From assembly GCA_013398295.1 (NCBI GenBank), contig VZSF01002029.1, forward strand, positions 682,001-746,000: a DNA stretch of 64,000 nt. Direction: 5' to 3'. The notes beneath the pieces were generated by a model, which saw nothing but the letters and a program-made list of their open reading frames with translations, did no database searches and was not told the origin of the DNA. Source of the DNA: Chionis minor (lineage: Eukaryota; Chordata; Aves; Charadriiformes; Chionididae). The position numbers and the translations under genes were made by a program. Shown in pieces: positions 14,398-29,881 of the stretch (position 1 is its first letter; the number at the start of each line of letters is the position of its first letter).

Positions 14398-17300
14398 AAG
14401 AATGTATTTACCCATAGGAGCATGCAGGTGTTGAAAAGAAATATTATTTTCACCACTTTTTTTGTCTTCAGAACCAGAAGCCTGAGATAAGCACCACAAA
14501 ACAGGGAAACTGTTTCAAGAGCTAAATGTTTATTATGAATTATTATACTTTTGCAATTGCCCTTTTTCCTTTGTAATGGACTGGAAACCAAACAAGCCCT
14601 GACACGAACAGCACCCTGTTACAAGTCTAGGGTCCATATATTGAACTGTCTTACAAGAAACTGGGAGAAGTTGATGTCAAGTTATAGCACCTTGGTTTAA
14701 TAAAGATCAAGTTTTCAAAAGCATGGGTTGACCTAACCCTAGTCTCAAACTGGACAGTATCAAGTGTTAGGGAGTGTTAAAGTTCTGCCACAAAGCTATT
14801 ACCAAATATTCATGAAGTTTTCCCAAATACGCAAACACAGTTTTCATTCTGGTGGCACAAACCAAAAGCATTCACTTTCCCTAATACAATAGAAGGGGAA
14901 AAAATCCTTATGATAATTTCCTTTAAATAGGTAACTAAACTCAAAAATGAAATCACTGTTTTCCTTCAGCGTTTTCCATCCAGCCATAGACACGGGTACC
15001 AATACATTTAATTAGACAGAAGGCAAAGAGGATAAAGAGACAGATAAAATAAATAGTTTTCAATTTGTTTTAAAAAAAGCTTTGCTTGTCCTATGCCTGT
15101 AGAAGGTGAAAATAAAAGATATGTAAAAAGAAAGAAACTGTTTAGCATCCACCCCAACAATATGGGGAAATTACATGTTTCTTCTAGAAGAGGTATTTTA
15201 GCACAGTAGGATGTGCTTATGTTGTGACAAGATAATGCGTGTGTGAAGCACCCCTATAATTTAGCTGTCATAAAGATGTGCCTACTCAAGCGCATGTGTG
15301 TCAATGGAGAATTAGCTTTGATCTGTAAAATACATCAGATGGTTTCCATTCCTTACGCTGAATCAACTCAGTTTGGTAAGAAATTAATCTGACCATCTTT
15401 CTTATAGCCATTGTCAGAGTGTTTAATCTCTGGTACTGATGCTGTTGACTGCATGGAGCTGTGTACAGGGTAAAAACCTAATGTCAGCATGGATAAAAAT
15501 CACATTTTAAAGGGTTTTATCTAAGCACTTCCCCTTTAGAGTATTCTAGGCATTTAGGGACCATCAGGGTAACGCTCCAGCAAATCTTTCTAGGAAGAAA
15601 AAAAAATGCAGTATTTAATCCTGAATAGACACAAAACTTTAGAACTGAGAAATACATTTTCTGTAGCTTTTGTAATTTCAGCATTAGAGATCCAGATGTG
15701 AAAACAGAATTATTTTTAGAGCTATGCTTGCCAACACTATAAAGACTGACTTACACTTGCAATAGTTTAAGCTGTTTAAGTTTAATACCACAGCCGGTAC
15801 TAAGTTTTTTCACTATCATCATTCTCCCAAATACAATTTAGCTTCAGCCTCAGTACATGCTTCTTCAGACAACACGCAAACAAACAGAAAGGAAAAGTGA
15901 CTCCGATTTCCAGGAATCGGATCATGAACAAAGGAAAATATTATGTGCACACTGTAAATCTAGGGTGAAAATTTTCATCTATTTTGAGGAGCCAGTATGC
16001 TTTGAAGCTGGCGTTTGCTTTGAGGGACTGAGATCTGGGCGCCGTCTCCTACTTTCCTCATTTACCTCTTGCACGTGCTCACTCAGACGCACAAAATACT
16101 TCTGAGAAATTCTGATGTTCTTTCTACACTGAGCATGCTTCACCTCTAAAGTTTAGCTGCTGCTGCAATTCATCTGCAACTTTTCATTTGGCAGATGGGA
16201 AAAAAAGCTAAACGTCAGATCAGACAAAAAATATAAATCAGCTTAAATAAGGCCTTCAACTCAAGTATTCCTCTCTGCCGTATACATCACAGTGCTCTGA
16301 AGTCTTACCTCTAGGCACAGACAAGTCCTTAATTAAGAATCTCGTGGCAGAGATTGCCTACAGTCATGTAATGCAGCACAAAAAAGAGGACCCAGCATGA
16401 CAAATGAAAATCACGCCCATACTTGTTCTGAAGTTTAAGCACATTACATGTTTGGCTCTTCCCATCTCTGACCGTTTTACTGTTTCTAAAGATTACTTTT
16501 ACACAATGAAAACATCTGTTTTGAGGAATCTGGAAGTCTTTACTGCCAAGTACTCACTTCTATAAATAAATATCCCTGTATGCTAACATAATAGATATGG
16601 TAATACTAGTGAAGGAAAATAAACAAAAGAGAATACCTGCATGTAGATACGATATTTCAGCATCCACTGAAACTCAGGTGATAGAACAGAAAAAGACGAA
16701 GTGGTGGCAGTAATTTTTAAACCTCTCAAAGGATGGAGTAACAACACTTACACCTCTGAACATCAAACTAAATGTAATTCCCATATTTGCACTACGTTCC
16801 AAAAATTATTCTTAGATGTGAAGAGGACACAGTTAGTTAATTACACACATTAGTCAGTTATGTTTGTAGATTCACCCAGACCAGGGAAGGTAGAGCAATA
16901 TTTCACAATCCAGCCTGTAAGATTTTCTGCAGCGCCACAGGAATCAACAGCTTTGTCACCAACCCTTCACTCGGAGAATCAGCTCTTCTCTGGTGTTCCC
17001 AAGGCAGCTCACCTCTCTTTTCCCAGTGATACCAGCTTCTGTTAATTGCTTATCTGCTTTCCCTCAAGAACCTGTGTCCTCTCTTCCTCACTTTGCAACA
17101 GGAACACCCTCTCTCCTGCAGCCTCCCAGGCCTCTTCCAAGTCCCCCTTCACTGCTACGTCCCACTTTAAGCCAGCACTGTCAGCTAATGACGATCAGGC
17201 AGGGGCAGACTGCAGAGGCTGTTGGTGGCCGGTTGACTGCGGTTCTCTCCCTCCTGCGAGGAAATACCCATTTCAATTTTCCTCTCTTCTCTTTGCCTAT

Positions 17301-19405
17301 AACTGCCACCCCCTTTCCCTGCAAATATGAGGGAGAAAATAACAAACCAAACCAGAACAAAAAATTCTGACCTACTTTATCCTTCCCCAAGTGCTATAGA
17401 AATTACTCCTCTCTTGCTGAAACATTTGGGGTTTGGGGGTAGTTTTGTTTGTTTATTTTATTTTATTTTTAAATATCATCATGCTTCAGTGGTCAGCCTT
17501 CATTGCCTTCTCAAATGAGATCTGAGACTTCAGACACACACTATCATTTTACTACACATTTCCGTAAAATACAGTAGATGGGATTTCATCTTAGTCTGTA
17601 TTCTTGGCTGCAATCGTTGGGCTGCAAAAGGACTAGTAGTAACAGGTGCACACAGAACTAAACTGGAGTAGGATGAAATTTGTTGTGAGAAAGAACGTGC
17701 CAAAGTGGAATGCAAACCTGGTAAAGGCAGCATTTTTTGCTTAACCCTGAACAAAAAAAGAGATGTCCAAAAAACCATGCATGCACTTTTGGGCCCATTG
17801 AAAATGGAGCATTTATAGCAGCAAAAGTTTATCATATACAAGCTGTAGGTTTGTTTCTGGCTAGAAAGATAGAAATTTGCAAAGCCAGAATGTGAGTAGG
17901 CAGAAAAACTTAATAGATCAGTCCTCAGAATACACTGAGAAAGAAACTTGTATACCTTGTTGTATAAAGAGTTTAATGGCTTCCAGACACACAGTGTTGT
18001 CCAATAATTAAACAGAATTAAAGTGCAATTAATTACACAGTTTGAAATGAATATGTTAGTTACTTGATGGTACCATTTCTATCCCTAATAGACTTCAAGC
18101 TGTAGAACCAAATTAGAAATTGGAACCCTAGCACAGCATGACTTGCGATATGCACACATAAGAGACAGTGGCCATTAACTGCCTTTAATGGTTTGCACAC
18201 CAAGAATCCACTGAAGAAAGTAGCCAAATAACATACTACAGTGAAGATGAAAACAGGCATTCCCTACTCCCTGAGGGAAAGGTAACTGCAGTAGTTGAAG
18301 AAATAACTCATAGGACAAGAAAAACTAGGCTAACTACCAGAGTATGGAAAACATGAAATAAGAAGCGTCTGTTCAATGTAGGTTTGAAGTGACCAGCCAC
18401 AAAAGGAACCAGACATTATTTTGCTCCAGAATGCAAAGTTTGTTAATTGATTTTAGTTGTGTTAAGTAAAATAACGTGTGCACACGCACACAACTGTTTT
18501 AGCGTTAGTAAAGAATGGTGTTGAAATTTCCAAATGTCTCACAGCATCTGAAGTGCAGAGAAACGATTGAGTATCTTCTTCCAGCTTCCTCAAAGTAACA
18601 CATACAGACTACACAGAAAAGCTCTGCAGGACAAGGGAAAGGAATGAACTTCTGGCCACCATTTGAGAGCCTTTCAATAGGCTGCCACTTCTGTGCAACC
18701 AGGAAGCAACATTCTGTTACTCATCACACAATTTATTTATTACTCTCATAAAACAGGATTTGAAGGGTTTAGGATTTGATGGAGATACATACCACAAATC
18801 TTTTAAAAGCGGCAGTGTGGTCTATAAATTTGCTTTACTTATACAGCTTTTCTAAAAATAACACACAAACACCACTTCAGTATAACTTTTTGAGCTTACC
18901 ACTTGTCTTTGCCTTCAAAACAAAAGTTTTGTGGGCAGCAAGTACATTAGAAATACTAGTTTACTGTTTTAGAAAAAAGGGTAGACCTCTATCAAAGGAG
19001 CAAAAATGTGAATCAACTAAATCAAAGTATATTTCTGTTCCTCAAATTTACATAGGCAACAGTATAGATCTCACAATATTGTCATAGTACCACAAATTAT
19101 ATATAAATGAATGACAACACAGCCATCCATTCCCAAAAGCTGATACTTGGAAATGCCGAAAAAGATCTTCAGTAATCTTCTAGGCAAATTATCAAGGAAT
19201 TAGTTAGGCAGTCTGAAGCCATTCTTCATTAAGCATAATTAATTGCATATTCTGTGACACTCATAAGCAGCATTAGCTGGTAAAATAAAACTGCTATGAA
19301 AGAAACTTCTCTTCAGTGTCTAGTCTTATGCTAGAGATACCTGCAGTGCCAGATACTTTAATAATCATAATCTGACCTTCATTCTCACACCATAATAGAA
19401 TTATA

Positions 19406-19470
19406 GTAATATACACATTAAAAATATATAAATATACACACATTAAAATGATAATATAATATACGCATTA
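19406..19470. repeat. Imperfect AT-rich tandem repeat
   Basis: Three diverged units resembling AATATACACATTAAAA, separated by TATATAA or GATAATAT spacers. Probably a decayed minisatellite. Confidence 0.6.
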
Positions 19471-19645
19471 GACTTCTGAGAATTACCTTAATAAAATTAT
19501 CTACATATTGTTTTTATTCACTATATACTCCATATAGAAACATTATATCACACTCATGGCTTGCATTCACATCTTTATGCCCTATCTTTGTGTAACTAAG
19601 CTTCACTGATGAGAGTTACCACTAGATAAATCAGTTCTCAGATTG

Positions 19646-19661
19646 AAAAAAAAAAAAAAAA
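19646..19661. repeat. Poly(A) tract, 16 A
   Basis: An uninterrupted A-run. The sequence upstream shows no retrocopy that I recognise. Confidence 0.9.
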
Positions 19662-22600
19662 TTAATCTACAAACTCAAGCTGATGGAAAACACAAGATGG
19701 AGAACTAAGGACTGCCATTCTTCCCTCTAAGCCTCTGCTTGGCAGCAGTGCACACTGTCCTGTGGGAGTCACTGCTTGGATTTGATTATACAACCAACAA
19801 AAATTGCAACCGCTTTAGATTTAAGATTTATAGATGTTAAGACACTGGCCCACCTTGCTAGGATCTGTCATTGCTCTGCATTCTTCTGTGCGGCAGATGC
19901 AGCTGGCTTGCCTCTCCCCCTCAGCATGAAAAACCAGAACTGACTCATAGCAGCGTTGCTCTCTGAAGCACTGCTGGTTACTTCATTACAAAGGGATTTC
20001 CTAAATGACCTCTGCAACTACCTTGGTTTGAAGGCTGACCCATGGAAAGCAAAACTTTGTAGAGCGCTTGAAGGCCTTCTGGTAATTCAACCCTAAATAT
20101 TCTCTATATCGACACAATGAGCTCTTGATACACAAATTTAGCTCTTCCCTATCAGTCTTACATAAAATTCAGTCATAAATTAAATACTGTTAGCATTGTT
20201 TATGCTTAGATTGTATATTAGCTATTGAGTTACGATCTGAAACAACAGGAGGTCTTCCAATTTCACTGGAAAGCAAAAAAAAAAAAATATTAATGAAATG
20301 TATCTTTACGCTCTGTATGTATCTAGAGCACCCAGAGCTTTTCAGGAAAAAAACCAAACAAACAAAAAAGAAGCCCAAACCATTTCACCCACAAACCCGC
20401 TTCAGATTAACAGCATAATTTTCTTATCCGGTGATAGTTTATTTAAAAGCAGGGGATTGGCAAGCCCCCATTCAGTCCCTGTACCTACAGATGTAGTTCT
20501 GTCATTCGTTTCTCCAAAAAGGCAGACAAACATGCACAGGCGATGCGTCTTTGCCACACCAAGGTAACATCAAGGCGGTAAGAACGCTCTTAGAAACACC
20601 TGGGAAGAAGAAAAGAGGGCTGCAGTCTTGCTCACCGGGCCCACGAGGTGGTCATGGTGGCCTCTAAGACCACATAGCACCGGATTGCTCTGTGCTGCCT
20701 TGTGAAGGAGCGAGGACAAATGGAAAGGCAAGTCTCCATTCTCCAAATCCTGCCTTGAGCACACTGTAAGATTAGACCAGTACATTCTTACTCCCAGCCT
20801 TCCCTTTCTTTCAGCCAGTTCCATTAATCCTGCACCTGAAATACCAGAGTTCAGGACAGTGCTCAAACTGTAATGCTGGTGCGGTGCAGTGCTGGGGGGG
20901 GCATGGAGGGGATAGAAAGTTGTTACAATTGTGCATCAAAAAAGATTTATTGCGTCTTTTTTTCAGCAAGAATACTAGGAAGTAACAAAGATTGCTTCTA
21001 ATTTTAAATATATCTCAGGCTTGATGTCCTGCACAGCCTTTCACTTCTGCATATGGAATGTCCTGGTCCTGTGGCTGTTGCCCCCAGCTGCCCATGAATC
21101 TGTGTTATTCAGTGCATTGCACAAGTTCACGGTTGGATCTAGCATTTGTAACTTTACAACTATCTGTTTTGCAAGGTTTCTCTCGAACAGGGCTTTTGTC
21201 ATGAAAAAAGAAGGGCAACTATACCCTTACAGAGGATTATTAAAAGACCCTCTTATATTATACCTTAGAACTAGACTTTGTGTACAAAATTATATGTTGT
21301 TGTAAAGCCCTAGTGAGTCAATTACAAATTAATATAACCACTGTTAGTTGTAATAGTTTGAATTTACCACAATTATTCTCTCCCTCCAAGTTTTAAAATC
21401 AGCTTGAAAAAAACAATTTGTCTCAGACATGCGCAAATAGGACAGGGCTGAAATGGTAAATACAGATTTCAAAATATCAGTAAAATATTGTTTTAGTAAT
21501 TTACAGCTGAAGTACTACGAAAGAATAACTTTTAAGCAAAACAGAGATACAAACAGTCAGCATCCCCCTTACCATCATAGGATTCAGTGTCCACTGAAGT
21601 CAGCAACAACTTGTCCTTGGATTTCTGTTGGCATTGATAGGTTCTTTGCAACTTCGTGACTCTGTTCCCAGCTGGTGACTGTTTTTTAATTTTTAATAAA
21701 ACAGTAAGATGTAACAAAATGAATCACACTGACAGTGAGATGCAAGAAATAAGTAGCTTCCCAGTTCAAATGTATGATGAAAGCAATGAAATATAAAATT
21801 ACAACAAATTGTATTACCAAACTTTTGTTGTTACCAGCAACAGGCTTCAATAGTTGGAAATGCCTCTTTTATTCATTGTCTCATTTGAAATTGTTTTCAC
21901 CTTCCCTGGAGCACCTGGACTTCAGAAGGTTTGTCTTTATTGTCAACGTCTGTATTGTGAGTCAGTGAATAGCAGGATTCCCAGCTGGACTCTTGCGTCT
22001 GCTCTTCGGCTGGATTTGATCTGACTCTCATGAGCTCAGTCTTGCGTCATTCAGAAAAATTATTCAAATAACTCCAGCCTCAAAGTTTTTCATTGAGAAC
22101 TTGGTTTCTCCCCTCTTTACACAGAGAAGGATCTGTGTTCTTATTAGCATACTGTTCAGCCAGCTTCCCAGCCCCCCTTCTAAATTCAGGGCCAAGGTCA
22201 CTTTTACATTATCTGCTACAGACAGGTTTTAAACACACCAGCCAGATGTTACTTCTATTTTAAAAACATAGCTATGGAAAGTGTTTTAAGTCATAACAAA
22301 AGAAATCTGAGGATTTTGGAATAGCTTTATAGTAACTCAAACTAGGAAGGGAATCCACATGATGTTGCAAAGAAACAGTTAACAATATATCACGTTGAAA
22401 GTACAGAACACTAGAGAGATCAGCAATCCTGAAAATTCTTATTTTCATTAGTATGCTTTTCCTGAAAAGCGTATTAAAATCTTGGGAATAAAAGAAGTAT
22501 GATGACTCAATTAGCAGTATTATTAATGACATTCTAAAACGCCTGTCCAAACAACAACTTCAGAAGTAGTACGCACTCTTACTTGCAGGAACAGTTCTAC

Positions 22601-25600
22601 CACAAGCGTGTAGTAAAACCTGTCCCAGCAGTGAAAATCTTCTGTTGCTCAACAGTGACAGCTTGACGTTCACTTGGGAGATCACTAATGTACACTACGT
22701 ATTTACAACTCACTTGAACTATCCTGAGAGATTCTGTGAAGCTAATCACATATACCATCTCATACTTATTTAACCAACTCCTTAAATAAGGAATTGAGTT
22801 CACATTTTAATCTTCTGCCATAGGCGGCCCGTGTCAGTGGTGCCTGGGTGAAACCACCTGCACAACAGTCCACTGAGTAGGAACGGTTCTTGCTTTCTTG
22901 CACCATGCAGACGCAACCTCACATAAATCCTTTCTTAATCTCACATCTTTTGACCTTAAAAAGCCCACCCCTAAAGAATCATCAGGCTGTGGCTGCGATC
23001 TGGTTATCCAAATTACAAAGGGCCAAAGAATTTTCCGTCCTTTTTTCTCTGCTTTTTTCTCAGGCTCCCATAACGCTCAAACTAATGCTGCATGTCAAAA
23101 CCTCAGCATCCTGGAAAGCTTTGTTTTTCCCTCCAAGCTACGAGAACTGATTTTCTCAATTCTTCTTTGCTATCACTTATCCTCCTTCCCTATTTGATAC
23201 AACTATATTTCAGTGTATTAATTTTTTAAAATTTATATCAGTATCTTTTCCATGGTACAGTCAGGAAAACTTTGCAGCTCTGCCCTTTATAAATGGTACC
23301 ACTTCTAGTGCGCTTGCATTCCCTGCTTGACAAAATTGTCCAGTCCTAGGAAGTGCTGACAGCATTTAACTCCACTGAAAAAGGGGACTTATACAAGTAT
23401 GAGTTTTCCATAACTAAACTAAACATGATGAGGGCTTGTTCTCTGTCCCCATGGCCACTGAAAAAGTCTTTCTGCTTTTCTGAGATCAAATTATCATTTT
23501 TAAAAAACTGGATGGGTTCCAGCTGCCAGTCAGGAGCGATCCCTGGCCTGTGCCAGCTACTTTGTGTCCAAGAAACTATTGAGGAAAACACTGTCTGACC
23601 AGGCGAAACAAAAGAGGCAAGGACTATTCTAACAGAAACAGCACAGGCAATCAAGTCTCAGTGCTGGGAAATATTCCCTGTTACTGTTAGACAGGATTTA
23701 CGTCTTGGCACTGCCTATAGACCATAAAACCCTACTTTGTGCAATGCTAGCTGTACACTAAATATTTCAGGCCCGGATAAAAGCTCTCGTAAAAAGGCTA
23801 CATGTAATGCTCCCTCCATTCATTAACACAGTAATAAACAAACATGCAGGAAAAATATTATTACCTTCTTTTAAAATTGACTTTTCTCTTGAGTTTACAA
23901 CTCATGAAAGATCTGAAATAACTTCAGTTGTGCTGTTGGCAGCCTTATGCTATTCTCTGAGATAATACAGCAGGACAGGGTGTTCCAGCTCATTCTTCGG
24001 TTCCAAGTTCTCCAAAAAGACCCACAATGTTGGGTTTCACGATGGAGCCACTGGGGACTGAATGGAAACTCTACTAGTTCCTTCAGTATAGTAACAGCGT
24101 CAGCCCCTTTCACAAAAGAAATAAACATTATATATGCACATATATAAAAGATAGAAATACATCATCCAAAGCCATATCTTAGCACCAACGAGATTTCTTT
24201 AACACATTGAGCAGGCACGCACCTGGTCGTGAGGCCCACGTTACACCTTCAGCATTTGGGATCTCCATTATTCCAGCATACAGCCTCACCACAATTACAT
24301 TTATGAAAGGCCTAATAAAAAGTCAGGAGGCTGCTCCTCTTAATCAGCTGTTCTACTTTTATCCTTTCATTTTCCTTTCACTGCAATCCAAATAAAGAGC
24401 CATGATTTCATACGTGCCTGCCCCTGGTGGGTTACCACCTGTTTTGCAGCTGGTGGGTCTCTTTCTTTGCATAAAGCAGTTTTCAAAGCAGACCTTCATT
24501 CTGGCACCATGGGGCAAATTTTAGTCCCGCTAAAACTTACTGGTCCGATTGTCTTCACATAATCATAGCTACAACCCCAGGCACTACCGTAATGATTCCA
24601 AAAAGACAAAAATCTGTAGCAGTTTGAAAACATGCTTTATTCATCTGAGATTTAATGGTCTGTTTGCTTCTTCCGGAAGACTACATATTGTGACATTTTG
24701 CTCAGTCTAACAGATACTACAAACAACTCTTCTTAAAGCTGTGACCCTTATTTTGGTTTGCTGGTTTTGCATAATGTGAAAAGACATATTAACAGTCTCT
24801 CCAGTAACAGTGAGAATTACTGCAATGGATTTATTCTTTGCCTAAGTACTTTTTTCACACACATAAATTTCCAATGAATCTGAACTCTTTTGTAATGAAA
24901 ACTCAGACTTATGCCCTCATATTCTTCCTGATTAGTGTTTGATTTCACTTTTTTTTTTATTTCTGTCCTCCAGTAGCAAATGTATTTCATTTAAGAACCT
25001 GAGAAGGAATTGCATGTCTTTTGAGGACAAAAGGATACAGGCACTTCAGAGATTATTTTTGTGGAGTAACTGTTGTTACCATGATTTAACGTTCATTTAA
25101 CAATTAACTGGTATGCCAGCCGGCCAAGTTGAGATACAATGACATATATTGAGCAACTAGATTTCAGTGTATTAAGGGAATGTACATAATACAGGTTTGC
25201 GGGTTTATTGTTTAGCCAAATACGGAGGTCACTTATTTATGTTTTTATACGTGATTTCTAAAGTTTGCTGTTAAGCTTTTCCTCTTTGAAACAAAACACA
25301 ATGTTAGCACCTTTTGGATTTCCCCACCAAAGTCATTTTTGCCTAGGATGGCAAATATTGATCCTTAGGTGAATACAATATATTACAATGTGCAAGTTAT
25401 ACTTGTTGGAAATGCCTTGTAACAATTACATATTCTGCCCTGTTGGTTATATTTCACACTTGTTGCAACTTAAGTACTTTAACGAACATCTTCCGAGTTT
25501 TGCTGCTATGGCACGCTGATAAATGAAGAGAGATTCAGTCACAATCTGTGAACTGAATGCAGCTGGTCGTCTTCCTCGCCACAGCATCTGCAGACGCCAC

Positions 25601-28600
25601 GCAGCAAGCACAGTAGCTGCCTGCAGTTTGGTGGGACAAGAAGCAACAGCCTAGATAGGCGCAACGAAGTGAAAGAAGCGCTCATTTCTGCACTGAGAGA
25701 GCAGAGCAAACAGAAAAACCCAACACCAATGCTTTTCTTACAGATACATGTTTTCTCTACAGCTATAAACGTATCACTCCCCCTCTTTATCTCCCAGTTT
25801 CTTTCTTCTGACGCTGCTGTTTCTGAAGAGTGTTGTTTTGGAGCGCACGCGGTATGAAAAGTTGCATTGTGCTCAGAGGAACAGTTCACTGACCCACAAA
25901 AGCTTTTGTATGGATACCAATCCGCCTTTTGCGCACACTTCGGGATTCTCCAAAGTTATCTAGGCTGAAGAAATCTTATGAAAGTCTTTTGTATTATACC
26001 AACTGCAGAAGCTTCAAGGGGAATTTTATGCTAATGATTCCCTTTAATCTCCATATAATTCAGGCCAACTAAAAATAGACCTTTTACAAACAATGAATCA
26101 TCATGACTTTAAGTGGATGCAGTTCTGCCACAATAAAGTTGAAATCTCTGTTCCATAGCACCTTTCTTTCCTCTATTCACGTAACAAGCACCCAACAAGC
26201 CATCTCACAAAAACAAAAACAAGCCATCTGAAAAAAACCACAATTGCTTTTTTCTCCCCACTTACTTCAGCTAGCAGTTGTATAACCAGAGTCAAATAAC
26301 AAAATAATTCCAAGTACCATATTCATTTGAAGGATAATTTCAGAAGAGAAACAGAATTCGCCAATCTTTTAAAATTAAGAAAATTACACATGAGATTGTC
26401 AAATCTCAAGGCAGTAGCAAAAGGTGAGGTAATTTCTTTTCTGAAAGACAAAAAAAAAAGTACCTAGTCCCACAGCAGGCTGTAGACCTACTTTTACTGC
26501 TGTTCCACCCTCCTGGAATCTGTGAGAAATCAGAGACACATGCAGAGACTGAACCGATTTGTATGATTAATTAGCATCCACCTTACCTTGCAGATGAGAT
26601 CTGTCTCACAAGATTTCACACAGTAGTATTCTACACGCAAAGATTTCTCCTGGTATGTCACTACTAAGAGACAAATAGCTTTGCAAATGTCTAAAAAGTG
26701 CCTAAAAATCTCTAAAATAAAGCAGGTCTGTGCAGTAAGGCGTTAGTTTTGTGCCTCTCCTTAGTCCATTTTACTCAAAACTACCATCACCGAAGGGAAG
26801 CACAAACAGTCATGTTTAAATCCTAAACAGTAATTCATCTGGCAATTGAAAAACTACTCACCTCTCAGTGACAATATAATTGGTTTCCTAACACAATTCC
26901 TGTGGATTCCTTGAATTTTACCAACGCCCTTCTGAAATTCCCTTAAGACTAGTGCATAAGATAAAGGTTTGTATGCATTTTTCTTAGACAGCAGGCAGAA
27001 TAAATGAGCAACTAGAGAGCAAAGGCCAACTATTAATATCATAGAGGTTTAGGGCTAAGGGAGATCCAGGTGTTGGTTGATGAAAAGCAACCATAAGACA
27101 AGCTGAAAGATTGTTTCCTGGACTTTTAAAAGCCTTTATGCTTGAACTTCTCTGACATTTGCTTTTGGATCTCATTACATTTTATTTTATACTTTTTCAG
27201 TCAAAGTTAACAGTATGATCCTAGGGTTAAGTTATGTACCTTACCGACTGTGAGACGTATCTCTCAATTTACCCAAATTCCAAGCCATGGAACTTCATGG
27301 ATCTGATGTGGTAGGGTCCCATAAATGTGGACTTTAGTATTGGGTAGCATGATGGAAGCAAATCCCTATTCGGGGATGCCCTAGCTGCTATGTGATGCTA
27401 TGCGACCTCTCTGACCTGGTGCACAATGAGGAATTACAGACACTTTTAAGACTACTCCAGTTTAAAAAGTGCTGTTTAAAATTACTGTCATTTATACATC
27501 AATAAAATCAATGGGTACAGATGCAAAATACCCACGAGGAGACAACGAAGAGCAATTATGATGACTGTAACTAAGAAGATAAGCCAGGCAAAGAAGCAGA
27601 TCCTGCAGGATACCTGGAAGAGTGAACCCCCACCAGAAGATGCGCTTTGCCGAGCTCCCCATAATCCTTCCTGGGCAGTGGAAAAGGACATTAGCTGAGA
27701 ATACCCCATTTTCTGGTCTGCCACCTTTCCCAGTCCAGAGCACAAAGAGTTCAATGAAAGTGTCTGAACTTTGTATCAGGATGATGATAAGAGTGTATTT
27801 TCAGAGACAGCAGTATTTCTCAAGGACTCTGAATGCTACCTAAGCAAAGCTTAAATTTAACAGTTTGTTATTTACATCCCAACTGGATGTTTAAATCTCT
27901 ACATTTTGCTGATTTTTTAAAAATATGATTAAGAAAATTGCTTTCTCCTCTAGAAACATAGTTCTTGCTTAGTTTGCAGGTACTCTGAATGTTTGAGGTG
28001 TAAGTTAAATTGGAATTGTGCACTTAACAGGATTCAAATTTTTATATTTTCTGCAAGAAAGCACTGGAAGCTTTTCATTCTGGGCTAGTAGTAGCAGATT
28101 AAGATACACTAAAATCAATACAGTTCTTCTAGATCTGAAGGAATATTTCCTATAACAGCATATATATGGAGACACATCTATGAGAGAGATATTAAAATAC
28201 GAATAGTGCTACTCAGATACAATAATCCACTTTTGGTGTCACAGACCACAATGATGAAGGTGGGAGAGAAGTCAGCTACAGGGACACTGTTAAATTCAAA
28301 GTTTCCTACCATCAGTAAAAGGAAAGGAAATGATAACAAAGAGTTAAGCAAAGTCAGGACCCTGAGAAAGCAGTAAATATAAGCCAAAATAGTGTTAAGT
28401 GGTACTTGACAGACTGTTAAAAATAAGAGGTTGACAATGAAGCTGAAAGTATCATCTAAAATTCAAACACAAAAGTCTCCTAAGAGGGAGTAAGAGTACA
28501 TGAGCAGAAGTATGTAAAAGTGTGAGCCAGACCTAGGCCCATCTTGCCATGTGTTGAGTAGTACCTTAACCCACAAATAAGCATCTTATTCTATGGGTCA

Positions 28601-29391
28601 GAAGACTTTTAACAAGATTTCCTTTAAGTATGTACGTTATCTTTCACCTAACGGCTGAGTTGTTAATCTTTTCCAGATTATAATCTACGCTTTGAGCTAT
28701 GCTAGGGATAGACAGAGAGAAAAGGAGAAAATTTTTGAAAGTACTCAGTGTTGCTCAGTGTTGATATGTGGGTAAATTACTTGGGTAACTAGTGCATAAT
28801 AGGTAAAAGAATCCAGATTCCACACAAAATATTTGAAAGCTCTTATCTTTCTTTCCCCTCCATATTTATTTTGGCTTTGATACTTATTTTCATCCTCTTT
28901 AAACTTCTAGCTTTCCCTTTCTGCTTACAGTAGTTGCCTTCTTACTATGAAGCTCTCTTGCTCTCTCTCTGTGCTAATAATCATCAAATTGCTATATTCA
29001 TAGAAGAATGAACATTAAAATTTGACTCCAATTTTTGAGTTACTCCTAGAAATTACTGTAGAGGACATCTAAGGAAGTAAAATTGCATAACATACCCTAA
29101 AGGCAATTAATAGACATGAAGCAAGCTGGCCAAAACCCACTAAAGAATATTTACTGGAGCTTACTAAGCCTCAGAGTAGCCTGTTTAGAAAGGCTATTCC
29201 TGCATGAAGCAGTACACACGGGTACATATTTTTTTAAGGTCAAATTGCAACTGCAAGCAAGAAGAGGGATAGTGAGTTCCTTCCGTATTTCTGAAGGAGC
29301 CCTTAATGAGTGCAAACACATCTGGGGTTAACTCTGCTCTGCAGCAACTGAAAAAAAATCTTTGACATTTCATAGAATACTTAATGGCCAT

Positions 29392-29881
29392 TGTCCTGGT
29401 TTCAGCAGAGATAGAGTTAATTGTCCTAGTGGTTGCTGTGTTTTCCGATTTGGTATGAAAGGCATGTCAATAATGCGTGTTGTTTTAGTTGTTGCTAAGT
29501 GATGTTTATACTAGTCAAGGACTTTTTTCAGCTTCCCATAGAAGCTGAGAAGGAGCATAGACAGACCAACAGAACCATGGAATTTTCCATACCGTAGACA
29601 TCATGCTCAGTATATAAATGGGGATTGGCCAGGAGGGAGGAATCCATGATCTCTGCTTGGGTCGGGCTGGGCAACCAATTAACCAGGCGGTGACGGTGAT
29701 TTGTGTCTTGTATATTCTTTTACCATTATTATTATTGTTGTTATTTTCCTTTTCCATTATTGTTCTATAAATCTGTCTTTATCTCAACTCCCTTTCTCCT
29801 CCTTTTCTCTCTCTTCTCCCTACCCTTCTGGGGGGAAGGGGGGTGAACGAGGTCCCAGTTGCTGGCTGGGGTTAAACCACA
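29392..29881 (+). mobile_element. Solo LTR of an avian endogenous retrovirus
   Basis: A 490-bp element begins TGTCCTGGTTTCAGCAGAGA and ends GGGGTTAAACCACA, giving the TG...CA termini of an LTR. A TATATAAA box at 29,611-29,618, followed by a GGGATTGGCC tract, places the promoter in plus orientation. The flanks gccat (29,387-29,391) and gcctt (29,882-29,886) are a likely 5-bp target duplication with one change. No gag, pol or env sequence adjoins it, so it is a solo LTR left by LTR-LTR recombination. The start resembles a widespread avian ERVL/ERVK-type LTR that I know from other bird genomes; I cannot fix the subfamily. Confidence 0.85.

Larger units (their letters stand above)
14398..29391. 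other. Non-coding; only simple repeats recognised
   Basis: About 15 kb with no coding exon or interspersed repeat that I recognise. Frames of up to 125 codons (for example 16,993-17,370) are Ser/Pro/Leu-rich without domain character. Confidence 0.7.
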